This document shows positions 42,296 to 51,616 of a DNA stretch of 64,000 bases, piece by piece (within the stretch, counting starts at the first letter, position 1; the number at the start of each line of letters is the position of its first letter). The position numbers and the translations under genes are program-made. Source of the DNA: Chitinophaga fulva (GTDB lineage Bacteria > Bacteroidota > Bacteroidia > Chitinophagales > Chitinophagaceae). Under the pieces are notes generated by a model that was not told the origin of the DNA, made no database searches, and was given only the letters and a program-made list of their open reading frames with translations. The stretch is from NCBI RefSeq assembly GCF_012927205.1, contig NZ_JABBGC010000001.1, forward strand, positions 1,302,001 through 1,366,000. Reading direction: 5' to 3'.

Positions 42296-44008
42296 TTATC
42301 TTACGCCATGCATCCATTTTTTCAGGAAGCTGCTGGACAGGAACAGGAGTACTGCGGCTCCACCTGGCAGGATCACGAACACCATAAAGAACTCATAGAG
42401 GTTATGGATCGTTTGACCGGCGAAGGTTGGATAGTGGGCAGCCAGTTTCAGTTCATGTAATTTCTCCAGTTGTTGGGCAGTGGCGGTGATCGTGCCGTCC
42501 AGGATGGCCTGGAGGTCGATGTTGTTTTTGGCCGCCAGTTCAAATTTATCCTGTGTAGGCGGCAGTAAGGCACCCAGTGTACCTGCCAGCGCGTAGCCGG
42601 CGGCGTTAGCGAGGAACCATACACCCATCAGCAGGGAGGAGAAGCGGTGTGGCGCCAGTTTGGACACCAGTGACAGGCCTATCGGAGACAAGCAAAGCTC
42701 ACCGAGGGTATGGAACAGGTACATCACGATCAGCCAGATTACGCCGAGTTTCTGACCAGCGCCCAGGTTTTTCACCTGCAGGGCGATGAGGAAGAAGCCA
42801 AATGCCAGCAAAGCCAGCCCGATGGATTGTTTTATCGGGGAGATAGGCTCCAGGTTGCGTTTCTGAAGTTTCATCCACAACCAGCTGAAAGGCAGTGCAA
42901 ATACGATGATAAAGATAGAGTTGGCGTTTTGTACAAAGCTCGGCGGCATGTCCCATCCAAAGAGGCGACGGTCTGTCTGATAGTCAGCCACGAAGGTGAG
43001 GGAAGAACCGGCTTGTTCAAAACAGGCCCAGAAGAAGATAACAAAGAAGGCCACAAAGTAGATTACGAGAATCCGTTGTCTTTCTACTTTGGTAATGCTT
43101 TTATCTGTCAGGATCAGCACCGCGAGGCTGATACCAGCAGCATAGATGAAGGGATACAGCCAGGCTTTGATCGGGTTGGGGTCCAGGGACAGGTAGTGGA
43201 TAATAAAGAACAATGCTACCATGAGGCCCAGTACGCCCATCAGTGCGCCGGTAGAAAACTTGGCTTTGTCAGCTTCGCCTTCAGCCAGGTTGGCGGCAGG
43301 CTTGCTGAAATCAGGTTTGCCACCAATCGGTTTGCCATCGGGTGTTACCACATACTTATCCTTCATGAAATAGAACATGACGGAGCCGAGGAACATGGCT
43401 AAACCGGCAGCGAGGAAGCCCCATTTGAAGGCGCTTACCATTCTGACGTTGTCTACTTTCACGTCTCCCAGCAGCGGGCAGATCAGCATACCGAGGAATG
43501 CACCTACGTTGATGCCCATGTAGAAGATGGTGAAGGCTGCGTCCAGGCGGCTATCATTTTTAGGATACAGCTGGCCTACCATGGAGGAGATATTGGGTTT
43601 AAAGAACCCGTTACCGATGATGATCACCAGCAGGGCAGCCCAAACGCACAGTTTGGCTGTTTCCACGCTGCTGGCATAAAGGGTAGCGGCGAGTACCATG
43701 AGCAGTTGTCCGATGCCCATTACAAAGCCGCCTAATAAGATACAGTTCCTGTTTCCGAGGTATCGGTCGGAAAGGTAACCGCCAAGCATAGGAGTAAGAT
43801 AACAAAGACCGAGGAAGCCACCATAGACGTAAGAAGAGTCAGCTTCAGAGAAAGCCAGTGCATTTACCAGGAAGAGGGTCAGCAACGCCCTCATGCCATA
43901 AAAGTTAAATCGTTCCCACATTTCCGTGGTAAATAAGACTGCTAGGCCTTTAGGATGCCCTTGTGACGAGGCATCAGCAGGCTTCTGTGCAACAGCTGTT
44001 TGCATCAT
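42296..44008 (-). CDS. POT family proton-dependent peptide transporter
   Basis: A 570-residue MFS transporter of the POT/PTR2 family importing di- and tripeptides with protons. The N-terminal signature is ERFNFYGMRALLTLFLVNAL, with the ExxERFxYY-type motif (EMWERFNFYG). GGYLSDRYLGNRNCILLGG, and NPNISSMVGQLY-type FFKPNISSMVGQLYPKND follow, and LGELCLSPIGLSLVSKLAPHRF lies in the C-terminal half. About 14 helices, consistent with bacterial POTs. Own terminator downstream. Its start is 169 bases from purD, which is divergent. Confidence 0.95.
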   Translation of the reverse strand: MMQTAVAQKPADASSQGHPKGLAVLFTTEMWERFNFYGMRALLTLFLVNALAFSEADSSYVYGGFLGLCYLTPMLGGYLSDRYLGNRNCILLGGFVMGIGQLLMVLAATLYASSVETAKLCVWAALLVIIIGNGFFKPNISSMVGQLYPKNDSRLDAAFTIFYMGINVGAFLGMLICPLLGDVKVDNVRMVSAFKWGFLAAGLAMFLGSVMFYFMKDKYVVTPDGKPIGGKPDFSKPAANLAEGEADKAKFSTGALMGVLGLMVALFFIIHYLSLDPNPIKAWLYPFIYAAGISLAVLILTDKSITKVERQRILVIYFVAFFVIFFWACFEQAGSSLTFVADYQTDRRLFGWDMPPSFVQNANSIFIIVFALPFSWLWMKLQKRNLEPISPIKQSIGLALLAFGFFLIALQVKNLGAGQKLGVIWLIVMYLFHTLGELCLSPIGLSLVSKLAPHRFSSLLMGVWFLANAAGYALAGTLGALLPPTQDKFELAAKNNIDLQAILDGTITATAQQLEKLHELKLAAHYPTFAGQTIHNLYEFFMVFVILPGGAAVLLFLSSSFLKKWMHGVR

Positions 44009-44177
44009 AAATGGTTAGTTTTAGCAATAGTTGTTTTAAGGTTCTGTAAATCTCTAAATGCGGCAATTTAAAGTAAAATAGGTTATCTCGTAAAAAAATG
44101 GTGGAAATGGACCGTTTTTGTGCTTTTTTCATCTTTCTTTGCATTTTCTTTCGCACCTGCATTATTAGGCAATTCAT

Positions 44178-45455
44178 ATGAACATTTTATTACTAGGTAG
44201 TGGTGGCCGGGAACACGCCCTGGCCCGGAAAATGTCCCAAAGTCCACAGTGTGGCCACTTATTTATCGCGCCAGGCAATGCCGGCACATCGCAATGTGGA
44301 ACGAACGTCGACATGGGCGTGAGTGAATTTGAGAAGATCCGGGCTTTTTGCCTGGACAATGCCATCGACCTGGTAGTACCGGGATCAGAAGAGGCCCTGG
44401 TAAATGGTATCTATGATTTCTTTGCCCAGGATGCTGCCCTGCAGCATATTCCGGTGATGGGACCTTCACAGGAGGGCGCCCGTTTGGAGGGTAGCAAGGC
44501 TTTCGCCAAACTGTTCATGGAGCGGCACCAGATCCCTACTGCTGCTTACCGGGAATTTAATGCAGACAATTTCGAAGAAGGGGTTGCCTATCTTCAGCAG
44601 CATTCCTTACCAATTGTGTTGAAAGCCGATGGGCTGGCTGCCGGTAAAGGCGTGGTGATCACCAGTTCACATGAAGAGGCGGTGGCCGAGTTTGAGCAGA
44701 TGATCCGTGCCGCCAAATTTGGCGATGCCAGCAAAACCGTAGTGATAGAGCAATTCCTGACCGGTATTGAGTTGTCTGTGTTTGTGCTGACGGACGGCCA
44801 TTCTTATAAAATACTGCCGGAAGCGAAGGACTACAAACGGATTGGCGAAGGTGACAAAGGCCTGAATACCGGTGGTATGGGAGCAGTATCTCCGGTACCT
44901 TTTGCGGATGCAGCTTTCATGAAAAAGGTAGAAGATAAAATAATCCGCCCTACCGTAGCGGGCTTGTCAAAAGAAGCGATCAAATATAACGGATTCATCT
45001 TTTTTGGCTTGATTAATGTGGAGGGAGAGCCTTTTGTTATTGAGTACAACTGTCGCATGGGCGACCCGGAAACGGAAGTCGTAATGCCCCGTTTACAAAA
45101 CGATTTACTGGATCTGTTTACCACGGTATCGAACGGTACACTGGCAGAACAAACCATTTATGCCGATCCGCGTGCAGCCGCCACCGTCATGCTGGTGTCT
45201 AAAGGTTATCCGGAAGCATATGAGAAAAACAAGGAGATCAACGGAATACCGGCGCCTACCCAGGATCAGGTAGTATTTCATGCTGGTACGAAACAGTCGG
45301 GAGCGCAAGTCGTGAGCAATGGCGGCCGTGTATTGGCCATCACTTCTCTGGCAGCCAGTCTGCCGCTGGCACTGGCTCATTCGGTGCAAACCGCAGAGCA
45401 GATTTCGTTTGAAGGCAAAACGTATCGTCGGGACATCGGTTACGAATTCATTTAG
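44178..45455 (+). CDS. purD: Phosphoribosylamine--glycine ligase
   Basis: A 425-residue ATP-grasp enzyme making GAR from phosphoribosylamine, glycine and ATP in purine synthesis. It begins MNILLLGSGGREHALARKMSQS and has PSQEGARLEGSKAFAKLFMERHQIPTAAY. The ATP-grasp segment is LPIVLKADGLAAGKGVVI, and the metal/phosphate block EYNCRMGDPETEVVMPRLQNDLL is intact. Full length. The gap to mreB (227 bases) holds AT-rich sequence with TATTTAG-type repeats but no terminator I can defend. Confidence 0.97.
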   Translation: MNILLLGSGGREHALARKMSQSPQCGHLFIAPGNAGTSQCGTNVDMGVSEFEKIRAFCLDNAIDLVVPGSEEALVNGIYDFFAQDAALQHIPVMGPSQEGARLEGSKAFAKLFMERHQIPTAAYREFNADNFEEGVAYLQQHSLPIVLKADGLAAGKGVVITSSHEEAVAEFEQMIRAAKFGDASKTVVIEQFLTGIELSVFVLTDGHSYKILPEAKDYKRIGEGDKGLNTGGMGAVSPVPFADAAFMKKVEDKIIRPTVAGLSKEAIKYNGFIFFGLINVEGEPFVIEYNCRMGDPETEVVMPRLQNDLLDLFTTVSNGTLAEQTIYADPRAAATVMLVSKGYPEAYEKNKEINGIPAPTQDQVVFHAGTKQSGAQVVSNGGRVLAITSLAASLPLALAHSVQTAEQISFEGKTYRRDIGYEFI

Positions 45456-45682
45456 GCATTGGATTATTTTTTTATTTAGGGGTTTTCTCTGTGGAGACAT
45501 GCTTTCTAAATGATCAAATAACTAAATATTAAAATGGTAAAATAATCGTGTCGGGTTGCCGTTTAAACAACAAATAACTTTTTTTAATATTTAGCCGTAT
45601 TATTGCAAGAATATCCACTTTTTGCATCGTATATTCGTTAGAATTATTCATTTTTGCATTCTAATTTTTGACCGTATCAACA

Positions 45683-46705
45683 ATGGGATTTTTTAATTTT
45701 TTAACGCAGGAAATCGCGATTGATCTGGGTACAGCGAACACGCTGATAATACATAATGACCAAGTGGTTGTGGACGAGCCTTCCATTGTAGCGATAGAAC
45801 GGGCTAGCGGTAAAATTGTGGCAGTCGGTAAGAAGGCCATGATGATGCACGAAAAAACACACGAATATCTTCGAACGATACGTCCCCTGAAGGATGGTGT
45901 GATCGCGGACTTTAATGCCGCTGAGGGTATGCTCAGGGAACTGATAAAAATGGTTTATCCTAAAAAGCCACTGTTTGCTCCCAGCTGGCGTATGGTGATC
46001 TGTATCCCTTCCAGCATTACTGAAGTGGAGAAGAGAGCGGTACGTGACTCTGCTGAGCAGGCGGGCGCCAAGGAAGTGTACTTGCTGCACGAACCAATGG
46101 CCGCTGCCCTGGGTATCGGTATCGACGTGGAAGAACCGGTAGGTAACATGATCATCGATATCGGAGGTGGTACCACCGGTATTTCTGTGATCGCCCTGGC
46201 TGGTATTGTGTGCGACCAGAGTATCCGTATTGCCGGTGATGAGTTCACCGCAGACATTATGGAGGCGCTGCGCCGCTACCATAGCCTGTTGATCGGTGAA
46301 AGGACCGCTGAACAGATCAAAATCCATATCGGATCAGCCCTGAAAGAACTGGACAACCCACCGGATGATATCCCGGTTAACGGTCGTGACCTGGTGACAG
46401 GTATCCCTAAGCAGATCATGGTATCTTACCAGGAGATTGCCGAGGCACTGGACAAATCTATCTTTAAAATCGAAGAAGCCATCCTGAAAGCGCTGGAAAC
46501 AACGCCTCCGGAGCTGGCATCAGATATTTACCGCAGAGGCTTGTACCTGACCGGTGGCGGTGCGCTGCTGCGTGGCCTGGACAAACGCCTTGCCCAGAAA
46601 ATCAAACTGCCGGTTCATGTAGCAGACGATCCGCTGCGCGCCGTGGTAAGAGGTACTGGCATCGCTTTGAAACATGTGGGTAAATATCCGTTCCTGATGC
46701 AATAA
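45683..46705 (+). CDS. mreB: Rod shape-determining protein MreB
   Basis: A 340-residue bacterial actin that forms membrane-bound filaments and guides lateral wall synthesis. MGFFNFLTQEIAIDLGTANTLI (N-terminal amphipathic segment plus phosphate-1 loop), IPSSITEVEKRAVRDSAEQAGAKEVYLLHEPMAAALG, and the phosphate-2 loop MIIDIGGGTTGISVIAL are conserved. YLTGGGALLRGLD lies near the end. The ATG at 45683 is preferred over a TTG at 45668. First gene of mreB-mreC-mreD-mrdA-rodA; a long perfect hairpin separates it from mreC. Confidence 0.97.
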   Translation: MGFFNFLTQEIAIDLGTANTLIIHNDQVVVDEPSIVAIERASGKIVAVGKKAMMMHEKTHEYLRTIRPLKDGVIADFNAAEGMLRELIKMVYPKKPLFAPSWRMVICIPSSITEVEKRAVRDSAEQAGAKEVYLLHEPMAAALGIGIDVEEPVGNMIIDIGGGTTGISVIALAGIVCDQSIRIAGDEFTADIMEALRRYHSLLIGERTAEQIKIHIGSALKELDNPPDDIPVNGRDLVTGIPKQIMVSYQEIAEALDKSIFKIEEAILKALETTPPELASDIYRRGLYLTGGGALLRGLDKRLAQKIKLPVHVADDPLRAVVRGTGIALKHVGKYPFLMQ

Positions 46706-46716
46706 ACCTATTTAGG

Positions 46717-46785
46717 TATTTAGAGATTTGGTTATTTAGAGATCTTTCTTTCAGAGAAATCTCTAAATAACCAAATCTCTAAATA
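46717..46785. repeat. Perfect 27-bp-stem hairpin between mreB and mreC
   Basis: The arms 46717-46743 and 46759-46785 are exact inverted copies (AT-rich, sharing ATTTGGTTATTTAGA), with a 15-base loop. The stem contains the same 15-mer found after the lspA stop (7702-7716). It is followed by AATAAAATCTCTAAAT, not a T-run, so it is not a standard terminator. It begins 11 bases after the mreB stop and ends 26 bases before the mreC start. Confidence 0.85.
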
Positions 46786-46811
46786 ATAAAATCTCTAAAT
46801 GACTCGCGCTT

Positions 46812-47699
46812 GTGCGGAATTTAATCATTTTCTTTAGGCGATATTTCAACTTCTTCTTATTTCTGCTGCTGGAAGTGATTTGTATTGTGTTGGTATTCCA
46901 GAACAATAACCTCCAGCGATCTGCCTACCTTAACTCCGCCAATGATATTAGTGGGAAGATGTACGACAAATACAACAACGTACAATACTACTTTCACCTG
47001 AAAGCTACCAACGACAGCCTGGTAGCGGAAAATACCCGCCTGCACAATGCCATTCGCACCAGCTTTGATTCTGTGGTGACAGGTACCGGCCTCAAAATAG
47101 ATACGATCCGCCAATACAGCGACGATACCCTTCACCGGGTGATCGGTACCCAGATCCGCCGCTATAAATACTTTGAGGCTAAGGTGATCAATAACTCCGT
47201 TAACAAGCCCATCAACTACCTGACAATCCACCGCGGCAGCCTGCAGGGTATCCGTCCCAATATGGGCGTGATCAGCAGCAGCGGCGTGGTAGGCGTGGTA
47301 AGAAGCGTGAGCGATAACTATGCAGTAGTGCTTTCCATGCTCTCCAAATCCAACTCCGTGTCCATCAGCGCCAGGCTGGGCCAGGGCAAGGAAATGGGAT
47401 CGGTGCACTGGGACGGCGACAATGCCACCTATGCCCAGTTAAAGGACATTCCGAAGAGCGCTAAAGTACATAAAGGGGACACGGTGGTTACCAGCGGCTT
47501 TTCAGCGCTGTTTCCCGAAAACATTCCCATTGGCTACGTAGATACGGTGATGCTGTCGGATAAAGCCGGCACTTCTTTTAATATCCGTTTGAGACTGGCC
47601 ACGAATTTCTATAACGTGCAATATGTGTATGTGATAGAAAATCTGCTGAAAGATGAACAACAAAGACTAGAAGACTCAACTTACAAGTTGATTAAATGA
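46812..47699 (+). CDS. mreC: Rod shape-determining protein MreC
   Basis: A 295-residue bitopic protein: a membrane helix at about 11-30 (YFNFFLFLLLEVICIVLVFQ), a periplasmic coiled coil at about 50-100 (YYFHLKATNDSLVAENTRLHNAI) and two beta-barrel domains (INYLTIHRGSLQGIRPNMGVISSSGVVGVVRSV, then GKEMGSVHWDG, VVTSGFSALFPENIPIGYVD). It links MreB to PBP2 and RodA. The start is the GTG at 46812, since an in-frame TGA at 46800-46802 excludes anything much earlier. Its stop overlaps mreD by 4 bases (ATGA), a sign of translational coupling. Confidence 0.93.
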   Translation: MRNLIIFFRRYFNFFLFLLLEVICIVLVFQNNNLQRSAYLNSANDISGKMYDKYNNVQYYFHLKATNDSLVAENTRLHNAIRTSFDSVVTGTGLKIDTIRQYSDDTLHRVIGTQIRRYKYFEAKVINNSVNKPINYLTIHRGSLQGIRPNMGVISSSGVVGVVRSVSDNYAVVLSMLSKSNSVSISARLGQGKEMGSVHWDGDNATYAQLKDIPKSAKVHKGDTVVTSGFSALFPENIPIGYVDTVMLSDKAGTSFNIRLRLATNFYNVQYVYVIENLLKDEQQRLEDSTYKLIK

Positions 47700-48205
47700 G
47701 TATACTGTTAAGAAATATTATCCGGTTTGCATTCCTGTTGCTGATACAGGTGTTTGTGCTCAACAAGATACTGATCCACCAGCTGGTGAGCCCTTATCTG
47801 TACATGCTCTTCATCCTGGCGCTGCCTTTTAACCTGCCGCGCCCGGTGGTGATGTTGCTTGGATTCCTGATGGGTATCTCCCTCGATATGTTTTCCAACA
47901 CCATGGGGATACATGCGGCTGCCTGCGTATTCGTCGCTTACCTGCGACCGTTTATAATCAATGTCCTGTCGCCCCAGGGCGGCTTTGAAACAACCCAGAA
48001 AACGCCGTCCATGACCAGTATGGGCGTTTCGCAGTTTCTGATCTATGCAGCGGTGCTGGTATTTCTGCATCATGTGGTCTTTTTTACCCTGGAAGTTTTC
48101 GGCTTCGGCAACCCATTGTACCTGATGCTGAAAATCCTCCTTTCTACTGCTGCCAGCCTTATTTTGATCGTTTTATACGAATTGCTATTTTTCACAAAGA
48201 AATAG
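47696..48205 (+). CDS. mreD: Rod shape-determining protein MreD
   Basis: A 169-residue inner-membrane protein with about five helices. It starts ILLRNIIRFAFLLLIQVFVLNKILI and has the FNLPRPVVMLLGFLMGISLDMFSNTMGIHAAACVFVAYLRPFI block typical of MreD in this phylum. Low sequence conservation is normal for the family; position between mreC (4-base overlap) and mrdA confirms the call. The 114-base gap to mrdA shows nothing remarkable. Confidence 0.9.
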   Translation: MSILLRNIIRFAFLLLIQVFVLNKILIHQLVSPYLYMLFILALPFNLPRPVVMLLGFLMGISLDMFSNTMGIHAAACVFVAYLRPFIINVLSPQGGFETTQKTPSMTSMGVSQFLIYAAVLVFLHHVVFFTLEVFGFGNPLYLMLKILLSTAASLILIVLYELLFFTKK

Positions 48206-48319
48206 CAGTCTGCAATAAGCGTTTGCCAAATATTACTATTAAATTACATCAGAAAAAGGGAAGTTGTCAGCAGTTAATGCCAGCAACAAGCATTTAAAAA
48301 TTTATCCGTCCTCAATAGC

Positions 48320-50257
48320 ATGTCAGTTTTTAATCAGCCCAGAAAAAGAGTTATACAGGCGATTATACTTGGGATGGTGGTGCTGATCATTACCAGGTTA
48401 TTTTTCCTGCAGATCGTGGAGAAGAAGTACGCGAAGCTGGCGGATGCCAACGCCGTACTCAGAAAGGTGGTGTATCCCAGCCGTGGTATTATCTACGACC
48501 GGCAGAACAGGGCTATCCTCAGTAATGACGTACTTTACGACCTGGTGGTAACACCCGCCAGTGCCAAAAACATTGACACTGCCTATCTCTGTAAGATATT
48601 AAACATCGATAAGGAAGAATTCCGGAAACGTATTATCAACGCGATCGTCAGAAACGGCCGCGTAAGACAATCGGTTTTTGCGGCGCTGCTGCCGGCTGAA
48701 GTATTCGGCCAGCTACAGGAAAGTATGTACCTCTTCCAGCCCGGATTTGAACTGGTGCCCCGTCAGATACGCTCCTATCCTTATGCAGCAGCGGCCAATA
48801 TCCTGGGGTATATCGGGGAGATTTCACCGGAACGCCTCAAAGACACTACTTATTCTTCCTACAACTCCGGTGATTACCTCGGCCTGGCCGGTCTTGAAAG
48901 GACCTATGAAGCAGTGCTCATGGGCACACGCGGTATACAGTACCTCGTGAAAGATAACCTGAACAGGCCGCAAGGAGCTTATGAAAACGGTGAATTCGAC
49001 AGCGCTGCTATTGCCGGCAAAAACCTGCGCCTGTCGCTCGATATTGAACTGCAGCAGTTCGGAGAAAAACTCATGAAAGGCAAAATGGGCAGTATCGTGG
49101 CCATCGATCCGCAAACAGGCGGTATCCTGGCGATGGTCAGCGCTCCTACTTTCGACCCTAACCTGCTCACCGGTTCTTACCGCAGTACCAACTCGGTGCT
49201 GCTGAACCGTGATACGACCAAACCTACCTTCAACCGTGCCATTCAGGCTACTTATCCGCCAGGGTCTACCTTCAAGCCGATGATTGCGCTGGTAGGGCTG
49301 GATGAAGGCGTGATCACGCCCAGCTTTGGTTATCCGTGTGGTGGCGCGTACTACGGTTGTAGCAGGCCCATCAAGTGTGAGCACCATGATGCCGGCCACG
49401 CTGCTAATCTGCGCCTGGCGCTCTCCCACTCCTGTAACTCCTACTTTTCGCATGTATACCGGCTCTGCGTGGATGCCAGCAAATTTGGCGGCATTCGTGC
49501 AGGAGGGCTCCAGAAATGGTCTGACTATATGAACAGCTTCGGCTTCGGTCACCGTATTGGTGTGGACGTGCCTAGTGAGGCCCGTGGTATTGTGCCTACG
49601 CCAGCGTTCTATGATAAGATGTATAAAGGCAGCTGGAACTCCTGTACCTCCGTGTTCCTCGGTATTGGTCAGGGTGAGCTGACGCTGACGCCGCTACAGA
49701 TGGCCAACGCCATGTGTATTGTGGCCAACCGTGGTTCCTATTACATCCCGCACTTTGTAAAAAGCATTGACAACGACGATACCCACTTACTCGATAAATA
49801 CAAGGAAAAACACGTGGTGGCCCATATCTCTGATACTGCCTACAGCGCTGTAATCCATGGTATGACAGACGTGGTGGAAAGCGGTACCGGCCGCGTGGCC
49901 CAGATTGAAGGGATCACCATCGGTGGTAAAACCGGTACGGCGGAAAACTATGGTATCGTTGACGGTAAACGGACCAAGCTGAAAAACCACGCTGCGTTTG
50001 TGGCGTTCGCTCCGGCTGAAAACGCCCGTATAGCCGTCGCCGTTATTGTGGAGAACTCCGGCTTCGGCGCCCGTTATGCAGCGCCTATCGCCAGTCTCAT
50101 GATGGAGAAATACCTGAAGGACTCCATCTCCACCAAAAGACAGGCCCTGATGAAAACCGTAATGGAAACGGTAACACTGGACCCGGCCATGGTGGCTAAA
50201 TCTAAACTGGACTCGCTGAACAATAGCGCCATTATCAAGAAAAACGGAACTAAATAA
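48320..50257 (+). CDS. mrdA: Penicillin-binding protein 2 (elongation transpeptidase)
   Basis: A 645-residue class B PBP that crosslinks lateral-wall peptidoglycan with RodA. The membrane anchor is at about 10-28 (VIQAIILGMVVLIITRLFFLQIV) and the PBP dimerisation domain follows (PSRGIIYDRQNRAILSND). The transpeptidase motifs are in order: STFK (PPGSTFKPM), SCN (LSHSCNSYF) and KTGT (GGKTGTAENYG). Length is normal for PBP2 of this type. rodA starts 31 bases downstream. It is the expected beta-lactam target of the operon. Confidence 0.96.
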   Translation: MSVFNQPRKRVIQAIILGMVVLIITRLFFLQIVEKKYAKLADANAVLRKVVYPSRGIIYDRQNRAILSNDVLYDLVVTPASAKNIDTAYLCKILNIDKEEFRKRIINAIVRNGRVRQSVFAALLPAEVFGQLQESMYLFQPGFELVPRQIRSYPYAAAANILGYIGEISPERLKDTTYSSYNSGDYLGLAGLERTYEAVLMGTRGIQYLVKDNLNRPQGAYENGEFDSAAIAGKNLRLSLDIELQQFGEKLMKGKMGSIVAIDPQTGGILAMVSAPTFDPNLLTGSYRSTNSVLLNRDTTKPTFNRAIQATYPPGSTFKPMIALVGLDEGVITPSFGYPCGGAYYGCSRPIKCEHHDAGHAANLRLALSHSCNSYFSHVYRLCVDASKFGGIRAGGLQKWSDYMNSFGFGHRIGVDVPSEARGIVPTPAFYDKMYKGSWNSCTSVFLGIGQGELTLTPLQMANAMCIVANRGSYYIPHFVKSIDNDDTHLLDKYKEKHVVAHISDTAYSAVIHGMTDVVESGTGRVAQIEGITIGGKTGTAENYGIVDGKRTKLKNHAAFVAFAPAENARIAVAVIVENSGFGARYAAPIASLMMEKYLKDSISTKRQALMKTVMETVTLDPAMVAKSKLDSLNNSAIIKKNGTK

Positions 50258-50288
50258 CTAACAACGAAATAAACATACGAAACTGCTC

Positions 50289-51575
50289 ATGAACCGCTCG
50301 CAAGCCAAACTGACACAAGGGATTGACTGGCCAATTGTAGGCCTGTACCTGGCGCTGGTGATCATCGGCATCATGTCCATCTTTGCTGCGGAATACCGGG
50401 GCGATGATAATGTCTGGCAGAATATCATCCACCTGAATAAAAACTATTCGCGCCAGATGATGTGGTTTGGCATATCGCTGGTACTGGCGTCGGTTATCTG
50501 GCTGACGGACAGTAAGTTCTTCACAGCCACCTCCAACCTGTTGTACGCCGGCGGTTTGTTATTGCTGCTATTGGTATTGGGCATTGGTAAGGATGTAAAA
50601 GGATCTCACTCATGGCTGGTGATCGGCGGTTTCCAGTTTCAACCGGCGGAGCTGACGAAACTCTGTACCAACCTCGCTTTGGCCAAATACTTATCCTCGC
50701 AGGAGACGGACTTCACCAAGTTGCGGTCGCGGCTGATCGCCGCTGCCATTGCGCTGATTCCTGCGGGCATCATCATTTTGCAGGATGAAACGGGTCTGGC
50801 GCTGGTGTACTTCTCCTTTTTCCTCGTGATGTTCAGAGAAGGGTTGCCTGGTATCCTGCTGGTGATCGCCTTTTCCGGTATCGTGCTGGTATTGTCTGCC
50901 CTGTTGGTGGACAAGTATGTGTTGTTTACCATCTTCTCCGTGATTACCGCGCTGGTCATCTATTTCATGCGACGGGAAATCAAACGAAAGAGGTCGCGTT
51001 TGCTTGTTATCATTGGTGTATATGCCTTCTGCTCCGTATTCGTCATGTTTGTTGTGCCATTTGCTTTTACCAAGGTGTTGAAAGACTATCAGGTGCGTCG
51101 TATTGAGGTAATGCTGGGCAAGGAAAATGATCCCAAGGCGACTTACAATACCCGGCAGAGTATGATCGCTATTGGATCCGGAGGTTTTTGGGGCAAAGGG
51201 TACCTGAAAGGGACGCAGACCCGCTTTGACTTCGTACCGGAACAGAGTACTGACTTTATCTTCTGTACCGTTGGGGAAGACTTCGGCTTCTTAGGCAGTG
51301 TGATCTTCCTGGGGCTATATGTAGCGTTGCTTTTCCGGATCATCTTTGTGGCAGAGCGACAGCGATCGACCTACTCGCGCGTATATGCCTATGGGGTAGC
51401 CAGTATAATCTTCTTCCACCTTGCCATCAATATATCGATGACCATTGGTTTAGCGCCGGTGATTGGTATCCCGTTGCCATTGGTGAGCTATGGTGGTTCC
51501 TCCCTGATGACCTTTACCATGCTGATATTTATTATGCTGCGGCTGGATGCCGACAGACAGATGGTGTTGCGGTAA
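50289..51575 (+). CDS. rodA: Rod shape-determining protein RodA (SEDS glycosyltransferase)
   Basis: A 428-residue SEDS-family membrane protein with about ten helices. It polymerises lipid II together with PBP2 in the elongasome. Conserved segments: KGSHSWLVIGGFQFQPAELTKL, ILLQDETG-type IILQDETGLALVYFSFFLVMF, QSMIAIGSGGFWGKGYLKGTQTRFDFVPEQSTDFIFCTVGEDFGFLG and GIPLPLVSYGGSSLMTFTMLIFIML. RodA rather than FtsW from its operon. The loop between the middle helices is longer than in E. coli (KRKRSRLLVIIG... region), as in other Bacteroidota. Confidence 0.96.
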   Translation: MNRSQAKLTQGIDWPIVGLYLALVIIGIMSIFAAEYRGDDNVWQNIIHLNKNYSRQMMWFGISLVLASVIWLTDSKFFTATSNLLYAGGLLLLLLVLGIGKDVKGSHSWLVIGGFQFQPAELTKLCTNLALAKYLSSQETDFTKLRSRLIAAAIALIPAGIIILQDETGLALVYFSFFLVMFREGLPGILLVIAFSGIVLVLSALLVDKYVLFTIFSVITALVIYFMRREIKRKRSRLLVIIGVYAFCSVFVMFVVPFAFTKVLKDYQVRRIEVMLGKENDPKATYNTRQSMIAIGSGGFWGKGYLKGTQTRFDFVPEQSTDFIFCTVGEDFGFLGSVIFLGLYVALLFRIIFVAERQRSTYSRVYAYGVASIIFFHLAINISMTIGLAPVIGIPLPLVSYGGSSLMTFTMLIFIMLRLDADRQMVLR

Positions 51576-51604
51576 CCAGGGCTGCAACCTAATGGTGAAT
51601 GGGC

Positions 51605-51612
51605 TATCTTTG
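51605..51612 (+). promoter_or_regulatory. -7 box giving a near-leaderless transcript
   Basis: TATCTTTG matches TAnnTTTG exactly and lies only 4 bases before the ATG at 51617. With initiation about 5-7 bases past the box, the transcript would start at or next to that ATG, so the upstream in-frame ATG at 51599 is excluded. No -33 TTTG at the usual spacing. Confidence 0.55.
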
Positions 51613-51616
51613 CATC

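Noticed and set aside
44009..44177. tRNA or small RNA gene between the POT transporter and purD
   Set aside because: No cloverleaf, CCA end or terminator could be found; it is just a divergent promoter region. The same check of the other gaps also found no tRNA.
45668..45682. TTG start of mreB five codons upstream
   Set aside because: MreB proteins begin at the MGFFNF-type segment, which matches ATG 45683.
46709..46800. Short repeats resembling a CRISPR array
   Set aside because: The units are AT-rich and of unequal spacing, with no spacers of constant length and no cas genes; they form a hairpin.
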